From NCBI GenBank assembly GCA_002479455.1, contig DLNB01000033.1:37431-101430 (forward strand): 64,000 nucleotides of DNA. The letters run 5' to 3'. This document shows positions 1 through 11,234 of the stretch, one piece after another. Below the pieces are notes generated by a model. It made no database searches and had not been told where the DNA came from. It worked only from the letters and a program-made list of their open reading frames with translations. This DNA is from Acetothermia bacterium UBA7521. Lineage in GTDB: Bacteria > Bipolaricaulota > Bipolaricaulia > Bipolaricaulales > Bipolaricaulaceae. Numbering within the stretch: the first letter of the stretch is position 1; the number at the start of each line of letters is the position of its first letter. Position numbers and translations under genes: made by a program.

Positions 1-482
1 TGAACTGGACCCTTCTGTTCAACCTCGCCATGTTCGCCCTGCTTCTATGGCTCCTCAAGCGGTACCTCTACAGGCCGGTGCTGAGCTGGCTCGATCGTCG
101 GCGGAAGATCGAGGAAGAGCGCCTCCGCGCAGCTCAGGAAGCGCAAGCCCAAGCCGCGGATCTCCTCCGCGCTCGGGAAGCTGAGCTCGCGGATGCCAAC
201 CGGCGGGCGCGGGAGATCGTGGCCCAAGCAGAGGCAGAAGCTCAGGAGACGCTTCGCGCCGCGCGCCGCGAGGCGCGAATCCAGGCCCAGTCCGTCGTCG
301 CCGAAGGAGAAGCGACTGCCGCCCGCCTTCGCGAAGAAGCGCTGGTGGACCTGCGCTCCTCCTACGCCGATCTCGTCGTGCTCGGGGCATCCCAGATCCT
401 CGCCCGCGAGGTACGTCCCGCAGACCACGCGCGCCTGCTGGCCGAACTCACGGAACGGGTCGACAAACGGCTTCTCCAGTAG
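1..482 (+). CDS. atpF: ATP synthase F0 subunit b, 5' partial
   Basis: This is the peripheral-stalk b subunit of F1Fo ATP synthase, which anchors F1 to the membrane. The reading frame is open to the left edge, and the window begins with TG AAC TGG, so the start codon is probably (A/G)TG with its first base just outside the window. That start adds nine residues before the internal Met at 30. A single N-terminal hydrophobic segment (LLFNLAMFALLLWLL) is followed by a long Ala/Glu/Arg-rich coiled coil, as expected for b. Its stop lies 2 bp before atpH. Total length is about 160 aa, normal for the family. Confidence 0.93.
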   Translation, partial: NWTLLFNLAMFALLLWLLKRYLYRPVLSWLDRRRKIEEERLRAAQEAQAQAADLLRAREAELADANRRAREIVAQAEAEAQETLRAARREARIQAQSVVAEGEATAARLREEALVDLRSSYADLVVLGASQILAREVRPADHARLLAELTERVDKRLLQ

Positions 483-484
483 CG

Positions 485-1030
485 ATGCCCGAATCCAATA
501 CTGCCCGCCCCTACGCCCGCGCCCTGTACGAGGTCGCCGCCACGCAAGGGCTGGAGGAGCGCATCGCCCACGATCTCGGCCTCATCCGCGCCCTGTGGGA
601 GGAGGATCCAGAGCTGGCGCAGCCGTTCTTGACCCACCCCCTCATCCACGTCGCTGCGAAGGAAGCGGTTCTGGAACGCGCACTGGGCTCAACCGTTCAT
701 CCGCACATCTTGACCCTGTTGCGGCTCCTCGTGCGACGGGGAAAGGTCGCGGCCATCCCCTCCCTCGCCCCGGCGTTCTTCCAGGAGCAGGAGGAAGCGG
801 GGAAGGCGTGCCATGTGACCGCTCGCACCGCCCGGCCTCTCGCGCCCGAGGAGCGGGCCGCCCTGCGGGACCGGCTGGCAGAGGTGTTGGGAAGGCCGGT
901 GACGATCGAGGAAGTGGAGGCTCCCGACCTCTTGGCGGGAGTCGAACTCTCCGTGTCCGGACGTCGCGTCGAGGCCTCGCTCCGCGCGCGTCTGGACGCA
1001 CTCATGGTTCAGCTGGGGGGTAAACGATGA
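485..1030 (+). CDS. atpH: ATP synthase F1 subunit delta
   Basis: Delta subunit (OSCP-like) that caps the F1 alpha/beta hexamer and joins it to the b stalk. It has 181 aa, the usual length. The N-terminal helical domain opens with [12 protein letters not shown], the typical delta motif, and the C-terminal half carries the conserved VTARTARPL and [22 protein letters not shown] segments. The ATGA overlap with atpA (1027-1030) implies translational coupling within the atp operon. Confidence 0.95.
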   Translation: MPESNTARPYARALYEVAATQGLEERIAHDLGLIRALWEEDPELAQPFLTHPLIHVAAKEAVLERALGSTVHPHILTLLRLLVRRGKVAAIPSLAPAFFQEQEEAGKACHVTARTARPLAPEERAALRDRLAEVLGRPVTIEEVEAPDLLAGVELSVSGRRVEASLRARLDALMVQLGGKR

Positions 1031-2534
1031 GCCCACGCAAGGACGAAATCGCCGCCATCATCAAGAAACAGATTCTGGAACTGGACATCGACCTCCAGAT
1101 GGAAGAGGTGGGGGTGGTCGTCGAGGTCGGCGACGGGATCGCCCGGGTGTGGGGCCTTCGCTCGGCAATGGCGTCCGAGCTCCTCCTCTTTCCCGGCGAG
1201 ATCCGCGGCCTCGTCCTCGATCTCGCCGAGGACTCGGTAGGGGTGGCCATACTCGGTCCAGACCGGGGGATTCGCGAAGGCGACGAGGTCCGGCGCACGG
1301 GGCACGTCTTGTCTACACCGGTCGGCGCGGGGTTCCTGGGGCGGGTGGTCGATCCCCTCGGCGCCCCCCTGGACGGGAAGGATCCGATCCACCCAGAGGA
1401 ATACCGCCGGACGGACGACAAGGCGCCCGGGGTGATCGCCCGCCAACCCGTGAACACTCCCCTCCAGACGGGGATCAAGTGCATTGACGCCCTGACCCCG
1501 ATCGGCCGTGGCCAGCGCGAGCTCCTCATCGGCGACCGCCGTACCGGGAAGACGGCGATCGCCCTGGACACGATCATCCACCAGAAGGGCCAGGGTGTGT
1601 ACTGCATCTACGTCGCCATTGGCCAAAAGTCGTCCACGATCGCCAAGGCGGTGGATGCGTTGCACCGACACGGGGCGCTCGACTACACGGTCGTCGTCGC
1701 CGCGGCGGCCGAGGACCCCACCCCCCTCCAGTACATCGCCCCCTACGCCGGCTGCGCGTTGGGTGAGTTCTTCCGCGATCGAGGAGAGGACGCGCTGGTG
1801 ATCTACGACGACCTCTCCAAGCACGCCGTCGCCTACCGCGAGATCGCTCTCCTGCTCCGGCGTCCACCCGGGCGGGAGGCGTACCCGGGGGACATCTTTT
1901 ACACCCATTCACGGCTCCTCGAGCGCGCCGCGCGGATGTCCGACGTCCACGGGGGAGGTTCGCTCACCGCCCTCCCGATCGTCGAGACGAAGGCCGGCGA
2001 CATCACCGCCTACATCTCCACGAACCTCATCTCCATCACCGACGGCCAGATCTACCTCGAAGCGGATCTGTTCAACAAGGGACAGCGACCGGCGATGAAC
2101 GTCGGGCTGTCCGTGTCGCGGGTCGGCGGGGCCGCCCAGGTTCCCGCGATGAAGGAGGTGGCCGGGCAGCTGCGGCTTGAGCTCGCTCAGTACCGGGACC
2201 TCGCCGCGTTCGCCGAGTTCGCCCAGGAACTCGACGAGGCATCCCAGGCCCAGCTCTCCCGCGGGGAGCGGGTGATGGAGATTCTGAACCAAGACCAATT
2301 CGCTCCGATGCCCGTTGAGGCTCAAGTCGTCACCCTCTACGCCGCGGTGGGCGGGCACCTCGACGCCGTGCCCGTGGACGCAGTGCGAGCGTTCGAACGG
2401 GGGTTCCTCGCGTTCCTCGCCGAGCGCTATCCGCGACTCCTCGCCACCCTGGGCGAGGAGCGGCGCCTCGGCGACGGCCCACGCGCCGAACTCGACACAG
2501 CGCTCGCCAAGTTCCGCGAAGGGTTCAGGGCCTG

Positions 2535-2535
<1 letters not shown>
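1027..2535 (+). CDS. atpA: ATP synthase F1 subunit alpha
   Basis: Regulatory nucleotide-binding alpha subunit of F1, 502 aa, full length. It has the beta-barrel N-terminus ([11 protein letters not shown]), the P-loop [13 protein letters not shown] and the downstream alpha signature around [18 protein letters not shown]. The start overlaps the atpH stop by 4 bp. The last base of its TGA is the first base of the atpG ATG, so it is tightly coupled in the operon. No unusual substitutions were seen. Confidence 0.98.
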
Positions 2536-4792
<2,257 letters not shown>

Positions 4793-4839
4793 CCGCGGGG
4801 AGCGCTCCGCAGCCAGTGGCGAAGGGGGGCAGCGGTTCC

Positions 4840-4845
4840 TACAAT
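4840..4845 (+). promoter_or_regulatory. -10-like hexamer TACAAT, 8 nt before the start
   Basis: TACAAT sits 8 nt before the ATG at 4854, and no Shine-Dalgarno sequence lies between them. It fits the -10 element of a leaderless or nearly leaderless transcript, a pattern that recurs at other genes in this window. No clear -35 box was seen. Confidence 0.5.
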
Positions 4846-4853
4846 CGCCGCCC

Positions 4854-6818
4854 ATGTACGGGGCACGGCGCATCTCCACGTTCCTCCGGTGGGCGGCGAT
4901 TGGATCGCTGATCCCCCTCCTCCTCTCGTGTGCTCGCCCTGCCGAGCGGGAGACCATCCCGTGCGCGATCGCCGTTCCAGTGGGGGCGGTGCTCCAGGCG
5001 GCGCTGGACGAGGCGCCCGCCGGCGCAGTGGTCTGCATCCCCGCCGGCACCTGGACGGAGAGCCTGCGTGTGACAAAGCCCGTCACCCTGCGCGGAGCCG
5101 GCCCGACCCGGACCGTTATTCGCGGGAGTGAGCTGGCCCATCCCGTCATCGCCGTCGGACCTCAGACCGAGGGAGTGGTCGTCCTCGCGGGGATCACGTT
5201 CACCGGAGCCACTGGGGGCTGCTCCGAGCCCGCCGGCTGCGCGCACGGCCTCTTGGCGTCGGGAGGGGCGACGGTCGTGGTCGAGAGGTGCGCGTTCTCC
5301 GGGAACACGGGCAGCGGCGTGGCCGTTCGTGATGCGGCACGCGTCGAGCTGCGCGACTGCGCGATCACGAACAACGGCAGCTACGGAGTGCACGCCCAAA
5401 GCCAGGCGGAGGCCGTCCTGGCTTCCGTCATCCTCTCCGGCAATCGTAGCACCGGCATCTGGCTCGCAGATCAAGCACGGCTCACACTCGCTGCGTCCAT
5501 CGTGACAAGATGCGAAGGCCACGGCCTGTGGGTCCGGGATCAGAGCCGTCTCACCGTCACTGATTCCACCATCTCCGCTTGCGAAGGGCATGGGCTATGG
5601 ATCCGGGATCAAGCGGTGGCTGAATTGTCCGGGTGCACCCTCAGCGGCCACCGGGATAACGGGGTGTGGAGCGAGCACGCCGCGGAGGTCACCCTCGTCG
5701 GGTGCACGGTCCACCAAACCTGGGACGGCATCGAGGCACGGGACAGCTCCCGCTTGCAGGTAACGGAGTGCACGGTGTTATCGGTCCGTTGGAACGGGAT
5801 CAAGCTTCAGGGGTTCACTCAGGCCATGATCCGGGATTCCCGGATCTCCGGCGGCAGGGGATCGGGGATCTACATCGGAGGCGCTGCCCAGGCCGAGATC
5901 TCCGGCAACCGCATTGACGCGTGGATCGCCCAGGGCATCCTGTCCCTCTCACGGACCCCTCCCCGGGGAGCCGGGAACGCGCTGAGCGGAAACGGGGTGG
6001 ATCTGGCGGGGAACCTGCCCGGCTCGCTGCGGACCCCTCTCGTTACACCGGCCCACGAGGTAGCCCGTTTCCCCAGCCCGGACCATGCGACGCTCCAGGA
6101 AGCAGCGGACGCGGTTCAGCCCGGAGGTCGGCTCATCCTCGCCGAGGGCGTCTACCCGGCGGGGATCACCCTGGGAAAGAAGATCCACATCGAGGCCGAA
6201 GGGGTCGTCCTCCTCACCTCTCGGTCCCCCCACGAGTCGGCTGTGATCTCGCTCGTGGGCGGGGCGGACCTCGACCTGATAGGAACCGCCCTCGGTCGGG
6301 GGTCCGAAGGGCTCATGCTGGGGAACGACGCCCGGGCCACGCTCACCGACTGCGTCGTGTCGGACAACCTGCGCGGGATCCACGTGCAGGACACCGCAAT
6401 GGCCGAGCTTCTGCGGTGTCGGGCATCCCGCAACGCACAGGGCGGGATGTGGATGTGGGGGCAGGCGCGGGGAGTTCTCGAGGAGTGCACCTTCACCCAG
6501 AACGCGGTGTGTGGGATCGGGGTAGGGGGCACGGCCACGGCCTCGATCACCGCCTGCCACATCACGGAGAGCGGCTGGAACGGCGGCATCGTGCTACGTG
6601 ACGCCGCTCAGGCCCACCTCCAGGGGAACTCCATCGTGAACAACTACGGAGCGGGCGTCGCTCTCTATCACGGCCTCTGCCTCGGGTCGGGCTACGTGTT
6701 CGCCGGCCGGATCACGGGAGGGGAAAACGTGTTCACGGGGAACTACAAGGGCGATGTGTGCCCAGGCGAGCTGTCGTTCCTCGGGGACAGAGGTGGAGAG
6801 CTCGATCTCCGTCGTTAG
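4854..6818 (+). CDS. Exported right-handed beta-helix lipoprotein
   Basis: A 654-aa protein. I chose the ATG at 4854 because the longer frame runs into atpD, and because this start gives a lipoprotein signal: a basic n-region, a hydrophobic core (WAAIGSLIPLLL) and the lipobox LLSC. The mature part is two runs of pectate-lyase/NosD-like beta-helix coils. The first begins at LQAALDEAPAGAVVCIPAGTW and the second at ATLQEAADAVQPGGRLILAEGVY, with many short repeats of the type ...ARVELRDCAITNNGSYGV. Such folds bind or cleave polysaccharide, but no catalytic residues can be assigned. Its 3' end overlaps the convergent gene by 86 bp. Confidence 0.85.
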   Translation: MYGARRISTFLRWAAIGSLIPLLLSCARPAERETIPCAIAVPVGAVLQAALDEAPAGAVVCIPAGTWTESLRVTKPVTLRGAGPTRTVIRGSELAHPVIAVGPQTEGVVVLAGITFTGATGGCSEPAGCAHGLLASGGATVVVERCAFSGNTGSGVAVRDAARVELRDCAITNNGSYGVHAQSQAEAVLASVILSGNRSTGIWLADQARLTLAASIVTRCEGHGLWVRDQSRLTVTDSTISACEGHGLWIRDQAVAELSGCTLSGHRDNGVWSEHAAEVTLVGCTVHQTWDGIEARDSSRLQVTECTVLSVRWNGIKLQGFTQAMIRDSRISGGRGSGIYIGGAAQAEISGNRIDAWIAQGILSLSRTPPRGAGNALSGNGVDLAGNLPGSLRTPLVTPAHEVARFPSPDHATLQEAADAVQPGGRLILAEGVYPAGITLGKKIHIEAEGVVLLTSRSPHESAVISLVGGADLDLIGTALGRGSEGLMLGNDARATLTDCVVSDNLRGIHVQDTAMAELLRCRASRNAQGGMWMWGQARGVLEECTFTQNAVCGIGVGGTATASITACHITESGWNGGIVLRDAAQAHLQGNSIVNNYGAGVALYHGLCLGSGYVFAGRITGGENVFTGNYKGDVCPGELSFLGDRGGELDLRR

Positions 6819-7353
6819 CCCGCCGAATGGCGAACTCACAGACTGGGTTGCCCGCAACAATCGAGGAGACCAGCTCCACCTCCACCGCACGTCCGAGGAG
6901 AGCCCCGAACAACGCTCCCAACCAGCCCCGCGAGCAGTGGCAGTAGGTCGGCGAGATCCGCTCCGTCGACTGGCTAATGCGCGGGCAGTAGCAGCGGTTA
7001 TAGACAGCGTAGACGACATCCCTGTCGAGGCGGAGCTTGCCCCCACCGATGTGTCTCTCATTGAGGAAGACCAACAACGCAACGAGATCCGTGAACTGCT
7101 GTCCCACACCCCTCGCCCGGGCGATACGCTCGGTACCCAAGCACGTTTGGCCGCACAACTCAAGAACAGCGGCACGGGTTGCAGGGTCGAGGCCCTGATC
7201 CATCCGCGCCATGACCTCCCGAACCCAATCCGCAGCTTCTGAGGAACTGGGAAGATCGCCCATGCCCGAGAGAACGCGCTCCCGTGCCTCCTGTCCCGCG
7301 AACCGGTCGAGCCCCTCGACGAGCGCCTTCTCCCACGCCTTCGTCTTGGTCAT
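6733..7353 (-). CDS. Cys-rich DUF6144-like cytosolic protein
   Basis: A 206-aa protein without signal peptide or membrane segment. It has a cysteine pattern: LCGQTCLG near residue 67, then YNRCYCPRIS, YCHCSRGW and a final VCEF. I associate this pattern and its spacing with DUF6144/ATC-hydrolase-like proteins, which are of uncertain function, and recognition is from memory only. Family members usually end shortly after the last CxF strand (about 6820). Here 28 further residues follow, encoded exactly antisense to the 3' end of the beta-helix gene. The stop may have been lost, or the tail may be a by-product of gene convergence. Confidence 0.6.
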   Translation of the reverse strand: MTKTKAWEKALVEGLDRFAGQEARERVLSGMGDLPSSSEAADWVREVMARMDQGLDPATRAAVLELCGQTCLGTERIARARGVGQQFTDLVALLVFLNERHIGGGKLRLDRDVVYAVYNRCYCPRISQSTERISPTYCHCSRGWLGALFGALLGRAVEVELVSSIVAGNPVCEFAIRRANDGDRALHLCPRGTTARLGTHRPCSSP

Positions 7354-7364
7354 GTCTTCCCGGC

Positions 7365-8573
7365 TCAGACCATCAGCCGAGCAAACCGCAGCTTCCCCGC
7401 CCGCAGGACGGTCCCCGCGCGCACGGTGACGCGATCCCGATGGGAGGTAATCTTCTCTCCATCGAGCTCTACGCCTCCTCCCTCCACAAGACGCCGTGCC
7501 TCAGATCGCGAGGACGTCATCCCCGCCGCAATGAGAAGATCGACGATGTTCGCCGTCCGATCGGCGTCAAGCAGATCGCCCACCAAGACCTCCGGCATCT
7601 CTTCGGGCGGCTGCTCGTCCTCGAACACCCGCTCGAAGTGTTCCTGGCCCCGGCGCGCCCCGTCTTCGCCGTGGAACCACGACACCAGAGTTCGCGCGAG
7701 GAGCTTCTTGGCCTCTTTCGGGTGTAGGGATGCCGCCTCCGCCCACGAGACATCGGTGAGAAGCTGGAAGTACTGGGGCATCCGCTCATCGGGAATGGAC
7801 ATGATCTTCCCGAACTGCTCCTCCGGTTCCTCAGCCACCCCGATGTAGTTCCCCCTGGACTGCGACATGGCGAACGTCCCATCGATCCCAATGAGGAGGG
7901 GCATCGTGAGGATGGCCTGGGGATCTTGGCCGTAAGCCTCCTGGATGTCGCGGCCGATGAGGAGGTTGAACCGCTGGTCCGATCCCCCGAGCTCGATGTC
8001 GGCCCGCACGGCCACCGAGTCGTAGGCCTGGGCCAGCGGGTACAGGAACTCCATGATCGTGATCGCCGATCCCTCGCGAAACCGGCGCTGGAAGTCCTCC
8101 CGCTCGAGCATCCGCGCCACTGTGTACCGAGCGGTAAGCCCCACCACCTGGGCCAAGGTCAGCTTCTCCAGCCACTCCGAGTTGTAGCGAACCTCCGCCT
8201 TCCGCGGATCGAGGATCCGAAACGCCTGTTCGCGGTAGGTGCGCATGTTGCGCTCGATCTCCTCCGGCGACATCGGCTCCCGGGTCTTGGATTTCCCCGA
8301 TGGATCGCCGATACGGCGCGTGAAATCCCCCACCACGAGAACCGCGGTGTGCCCCAAGTCCTGGAACGCCCTCAGCTTCCGCAGGACGACCGCGTGGCCC
8401 AGGGTGAGCTGCGATGCCGAGGGGTCGATGCCCAGTTTGGCCCGCAACGGCCTTTCCTGGCGAAGCGATCGTTCGATCTTCCGCGCCAGCTCGTCGCGTG
8501 GAAGAACGGTCTCTGCGTTTCGCTCGATGGTCGCCAGCTGTCGCTCAACCTCAGCCCTGATCTCCATCCTCAC
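7365..8573 (-). CDS. tyrS: Tyrosyl-tRNA synthetase, TyrZ type, unusual KMSKS
   Basis: Charges tRNA-Tyr with tyrosine. It is a 402-aa class I synthetase. The HIGH-equivalent TLGH is at about residues 57-60, the tyrosine-pocket region contains GGSDQRFNLL, and a C-terminal S4 RNA-binding domain (MTSSRSEARRLVEGGGV) spans roughly residues 345-400. The KMSKS loop reads AMSQS (about 235-239), so both lysines are replaced (Ala, Gln) while the flanking GNYIG is normal. The start is GTG at 8573 or ATG at 8567, with GAGG and AGG stretches just upstream. It lies downstream of the DUF6144-like gene's start and just below gyrA on the same strand. Confidence 0.95.
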   Translation of the reverse strand: MRMEIRAEVERQLATIERNAETVLPRDELARKIERSLRQERPLRAKLGIDPSASQLTLGHAVVLRKLRAFQDLGHTAVLVVGDFTRRIGDPSGKSKTREPMSPEEIERNMRTYREQAFRILDPRKAEVRYNSEWLEKLTLAQVVGLTARYTVARMLEREDFQRRFREGSAITIMEFLYPLAQAYDSVAVRADIELGGSDQRFNLLIGRDIQEAYGQDPQAILTMPLLIGIDGTFAMSQSRGNYIGVAEEPEEQFGKIMSIPDERMPQYFQLLTDVSWAEAASLHPKEAKKLLARTLVSWFHGEDGARRGQEHFERVFEDEQPPEEMPEVLVGDLLDADRTANIVDLLIAAGMTSSRSEARRLVEGGGVELDGEKITSHRDRVTVRAGTVLRAGKLRFARLMV

Positions 8574-8729
8574 CCTGCCTCATGAAAAGCTGCACCGGCT
8601 GCAACACGAGCAGGCCGCGCACAGAGCGCTCACCCCCCAAGCCTCGGTCTCTTAACGAAAACCACCTGGGGTGCCTGTCCCACCAATGCGTCTTCGATGT
8701 TTCCACGGCGATGTCAACAAACGTGTAGC

Positions 8730-11129
8730 TTACACCACCACAGCCGATACCACCCGGTCTTCCGGCTCGACCTGGATCAGTCGCACCCCCCGCGCGTAGC
8801 GGGAGAACGTGCTTACCTGGGTCGCCGGGAACCGGATCACCTTCCCCCCTGCCGTGGACAGGGCCACCTCGTCCCCTTCCGAAACGAGGATCGCTGTGAC
8901 GAGCGACCCGCCGTGGGTATCGAGCTTGATCCCGATCACCCCTCGCCCACCGCGACCCTGGCTGGGCAGATCCGTCAGTTCCACGCGCTTTCCTTGCCCC
9001 ATCTCTGTCACAAACAAGAGCCGCTGATCCGTCTCGCCCGGGGGAAGCCAAACCATCCCCACCACCCTGTCGTCTGGAGCGAGCCGAATCCCGATCACGC
9101 CCTTCGAGGGGCGACGCGTGATGCGCACCTGCTCCTCTGGGAAGCGGATCACGTGTCCGCCCGCCGTGGCGAGGACCATCTCCCCCTTGCCGCCGGTAAT
9201 CGCCGCATCCACAAGACGGTCCTCCTCGGGGATCGAGTGGGCGAGGATTCCCTTCGTATGGGCGTTCGCGTAGTCGGAGAGGGAATTGCGGTTCACAATC
9301 CCCTGCCGGGTGGACAACAGGGCGTACCCCCCGTCATAGCCGTCCACCGGAAGCACCGTGCGGATTTCCTCATCCAACCCCATCTCCAGGAACTGGCGGA
9401 GGTTCTTCCCCACCGAATCGCGATCACTGAGCTCCAGGCGTTGGAGGGGAAGCTTGAACACGCGGCCGCGGTCGGTGAACACGAGGAGGTCCTGGTGGGT
9501 GTGAGCGGCGACCATCGTCCGGAGGTAGTCCCCCTCCTTGGGACGGATCCCGATCACGCCCTTGCCACCCCGGCCTTGGGCGCGGTACGCCTCGCAGCCC
9601 GTCGTGTTCACGTACCCCTTGCCCGTCACGCACAGGATCACGTCCATCCGCGGTGCGTCAAGGGCGGTGAGTTCGATTGCCTCCGACGACTCGACGATCG
9701 CCGTCCGCCGCGCATTGCCGTATTGGCTCGCGATCGCCTGGAGCTCTTCGCGGATCAGGTCATTCAATCGCCCAGGGTCGGCGAGCACGACCTCGTACTC
9801 CGCGATCTTCGCCTTCAGCTCCGTCAGTTCATCCTCGATCTTGCGGCGCTCGAGCTTCGTGAGCTGGGAGAGACGCATCTTGAGGACCGCATCGGCCTGC
9901 TTCGGAGAAAGACCGATCTCCGCGGCGAGGAGGGCCTCCGCCTCGGCCGGCTCTGCGGCTCCCCGGATGATCTCGATCACCTGATCGAGGTTCTCCAGGG
10001 CGAGCTTGAACCCCTCCAGAAGATGGGCGCGTTCCCGGGCGACCTTGAGCCGGTGCTCGGTCCGCCGTCGCACCGTGCTCCGCCGGAACGAGAGGAACGC
10101 CTTCAGAATTTCGGGCAGGGACAGGATCCGTGGGTTCCCGTCTTGGATCACAAGGAAGTGGCAGGCGAACGTGCGCTCAAGCGGCGTCAGTCTCAACAGA
10201 CGCGGCAATAACCGGTTCCCGTCCACACCACGCTTGAGCTCGATCACGATGCGCAGGCCTTCCCGGTCCGACTCGTCCCGGAGGTCGGCGATCCCCTCCA
10301 GCGCCCCGTCCTTGGCCTTGGCGGCGATGCTCTCCAAGATGGTGGACTTCCGGACCTGGTACGGGATCTCCGTGATCACGATCCGGTCGTCCTCCACGAA
10401 CGCCCGGGCGCGGATGGTGAGCTTCCCCTCGCCTGTCTCGTACGCGGCGCGGATCCCCTCCCGTCCGACGAGGATCCCGCCTGTAGGGAAGTCAGGTCCC
10501 GGAACGAGCAGAAGGAGATCAGCCGCTGTCGCGTCCGGGTGATCGAGCACGTACAAGGTGGCCGCGATCAGCTCCCCGAGGTTGTGGGGAGGGATCTGCG
10601 TCGTCATCCCCACCGAGATCCCCCACGCCCCGTTGGTGAGCAGATGCGGGAACCGGGCTGGCATCACCTCCGGCTCCTCGAGCGAGCCGTCGAAGTTGGG
10701 GAGGAAATCCACCGTCTCCTCGTCCAGCTCGTCGAGAAACTCCCGCGCGAGCGGGGCGAGGCGGGCCTCCGTGTACCGCATCGCCGCTGGCTCATCCCCG
10801 TCCACCGAGCCGAAGTTCCCCTGTCCGTCCACGAGCGGGTAGCGGGTCGAGAAGTCCTGGGCCAGACCGACCATCGCCTCGTACACGGCCATGTCGCCGT
10901 GGGGGTGGAACTTACCCATCACCTCACCGACGATGCGCGCCGACTTGCGGGGCGGCTTCCCCGGCAGGAGCCCGAGCTCGCGGAACCCGTAGAGGATGCG
11001 GCGCTGGACGGGCTTCAGCCCGTCGCGGACATCGGGGACGGCGCGGGCGCGGATGACCGAGACGGCGTAGTCGATGTACGACTGCTCCATCTCATCTTCA
11101 ATGAATGCGGTCTCGATCCGTTCAGGCAT
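8730..11129 (-). CDS. gyrA: DNA gyrase subunit A
   Basis: Breakage-reunion subunit of gyrase, 799 aa. The catalytic Tyr is at 119 (AMRYTEARL). The C-terminal pinwheel of six blades contains the GyrA-box-like QGRGGKG near residue 520, which favours GyrA over ParC. At the quinolone-pocket positions equivalent to E. coli Ser83 and Asp87 it has Met80 and Glu84 ([10 protein letters not shown]). A CAGGAG Shine-Dalgarno precedes ATG, and a TAAGAT hexamer lies 12 nt before the ATG. gyrB is not in this window. Confidence 0.97.
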   Translation of the reverse strand: MPERIETAFIEDEMEQSYIDYAVSVIRARAVPDVRDGLKPVQRRILYGFRELGLLPGKPPRKSARIVGEVMGKFHPHGDMAVYEAMVGLAQDFSTRYPLVDGQGNFGSVDGDEPAAMRYTEARLAPLAREFLDELDEETVDFLPNFDGSLEEPEVMPARFPHLLTNGAWGISVGMTTQIPPHNLGELIAATLYVLDHPDATAADLLLLVPGPDFPTGGILVGREGIRAAYETGEGKLTIRARAFVEDDRIVITEIPYQVRKSTILESIAAKAKDGALEGIADLRDESDREGLRIVIELKRGVDGNRLLPRLLRLTPLERTFACHFLVIQDGNPRILSLPEILKAFLSFRRSTVRRRTEHRLKVARERAHLLEGFKLALENLDQVIEIIRGAAEPAEAEALLAAEIGLSPKQADAVLKMRLSQLTKLERRKIEDELTELKAKIAEYEVVLADPGRLNDLIREELQAIASQYGNARRTAIVESSEAIELTALDAPRMDVILCVTGKGYVNTTGCEAYRAQGRGGKGVIGIRPKEGDYLRTMVAAHTHQDLLVFTDRGRVFKLPLQRLELSDRDSVGKNLRQFLEMGLDEEIRTVLPVDGYDGGYALLSTRQGIVNRNSLSDYANAHTKGILAHSIPEEDRLVDAAITGGKGEMVLATAGGHVIRFPEEQVRITRRPSKGVIGIRLAPDDRVVGMVWLPPGETDQRLLFVTEMGQGKRVELTDLPSQGRGGRGVIGIKLDTHGGSLVTAILVSEGDEVALSTAGGKVIRFPATQVSTFSRYARGVRLIQVEPEDRVVSAVVV

Positions 11130-11234
11130 GGGGACTCCTGAATCTTACGTCCGGGAAAGGCTCCTCACAAGTTCCCCCCGTGGGCAGCCTCTGGTTGGAC
11201 ATCGCCTTCCGACACGCGTTACCCTTTGCAGAGC

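Noticed and set aside
8697..10211. A 504-codon frame antisense to gyrA
   Set aside because: It is a compositional shadow of gyrA with no recognisable domain.
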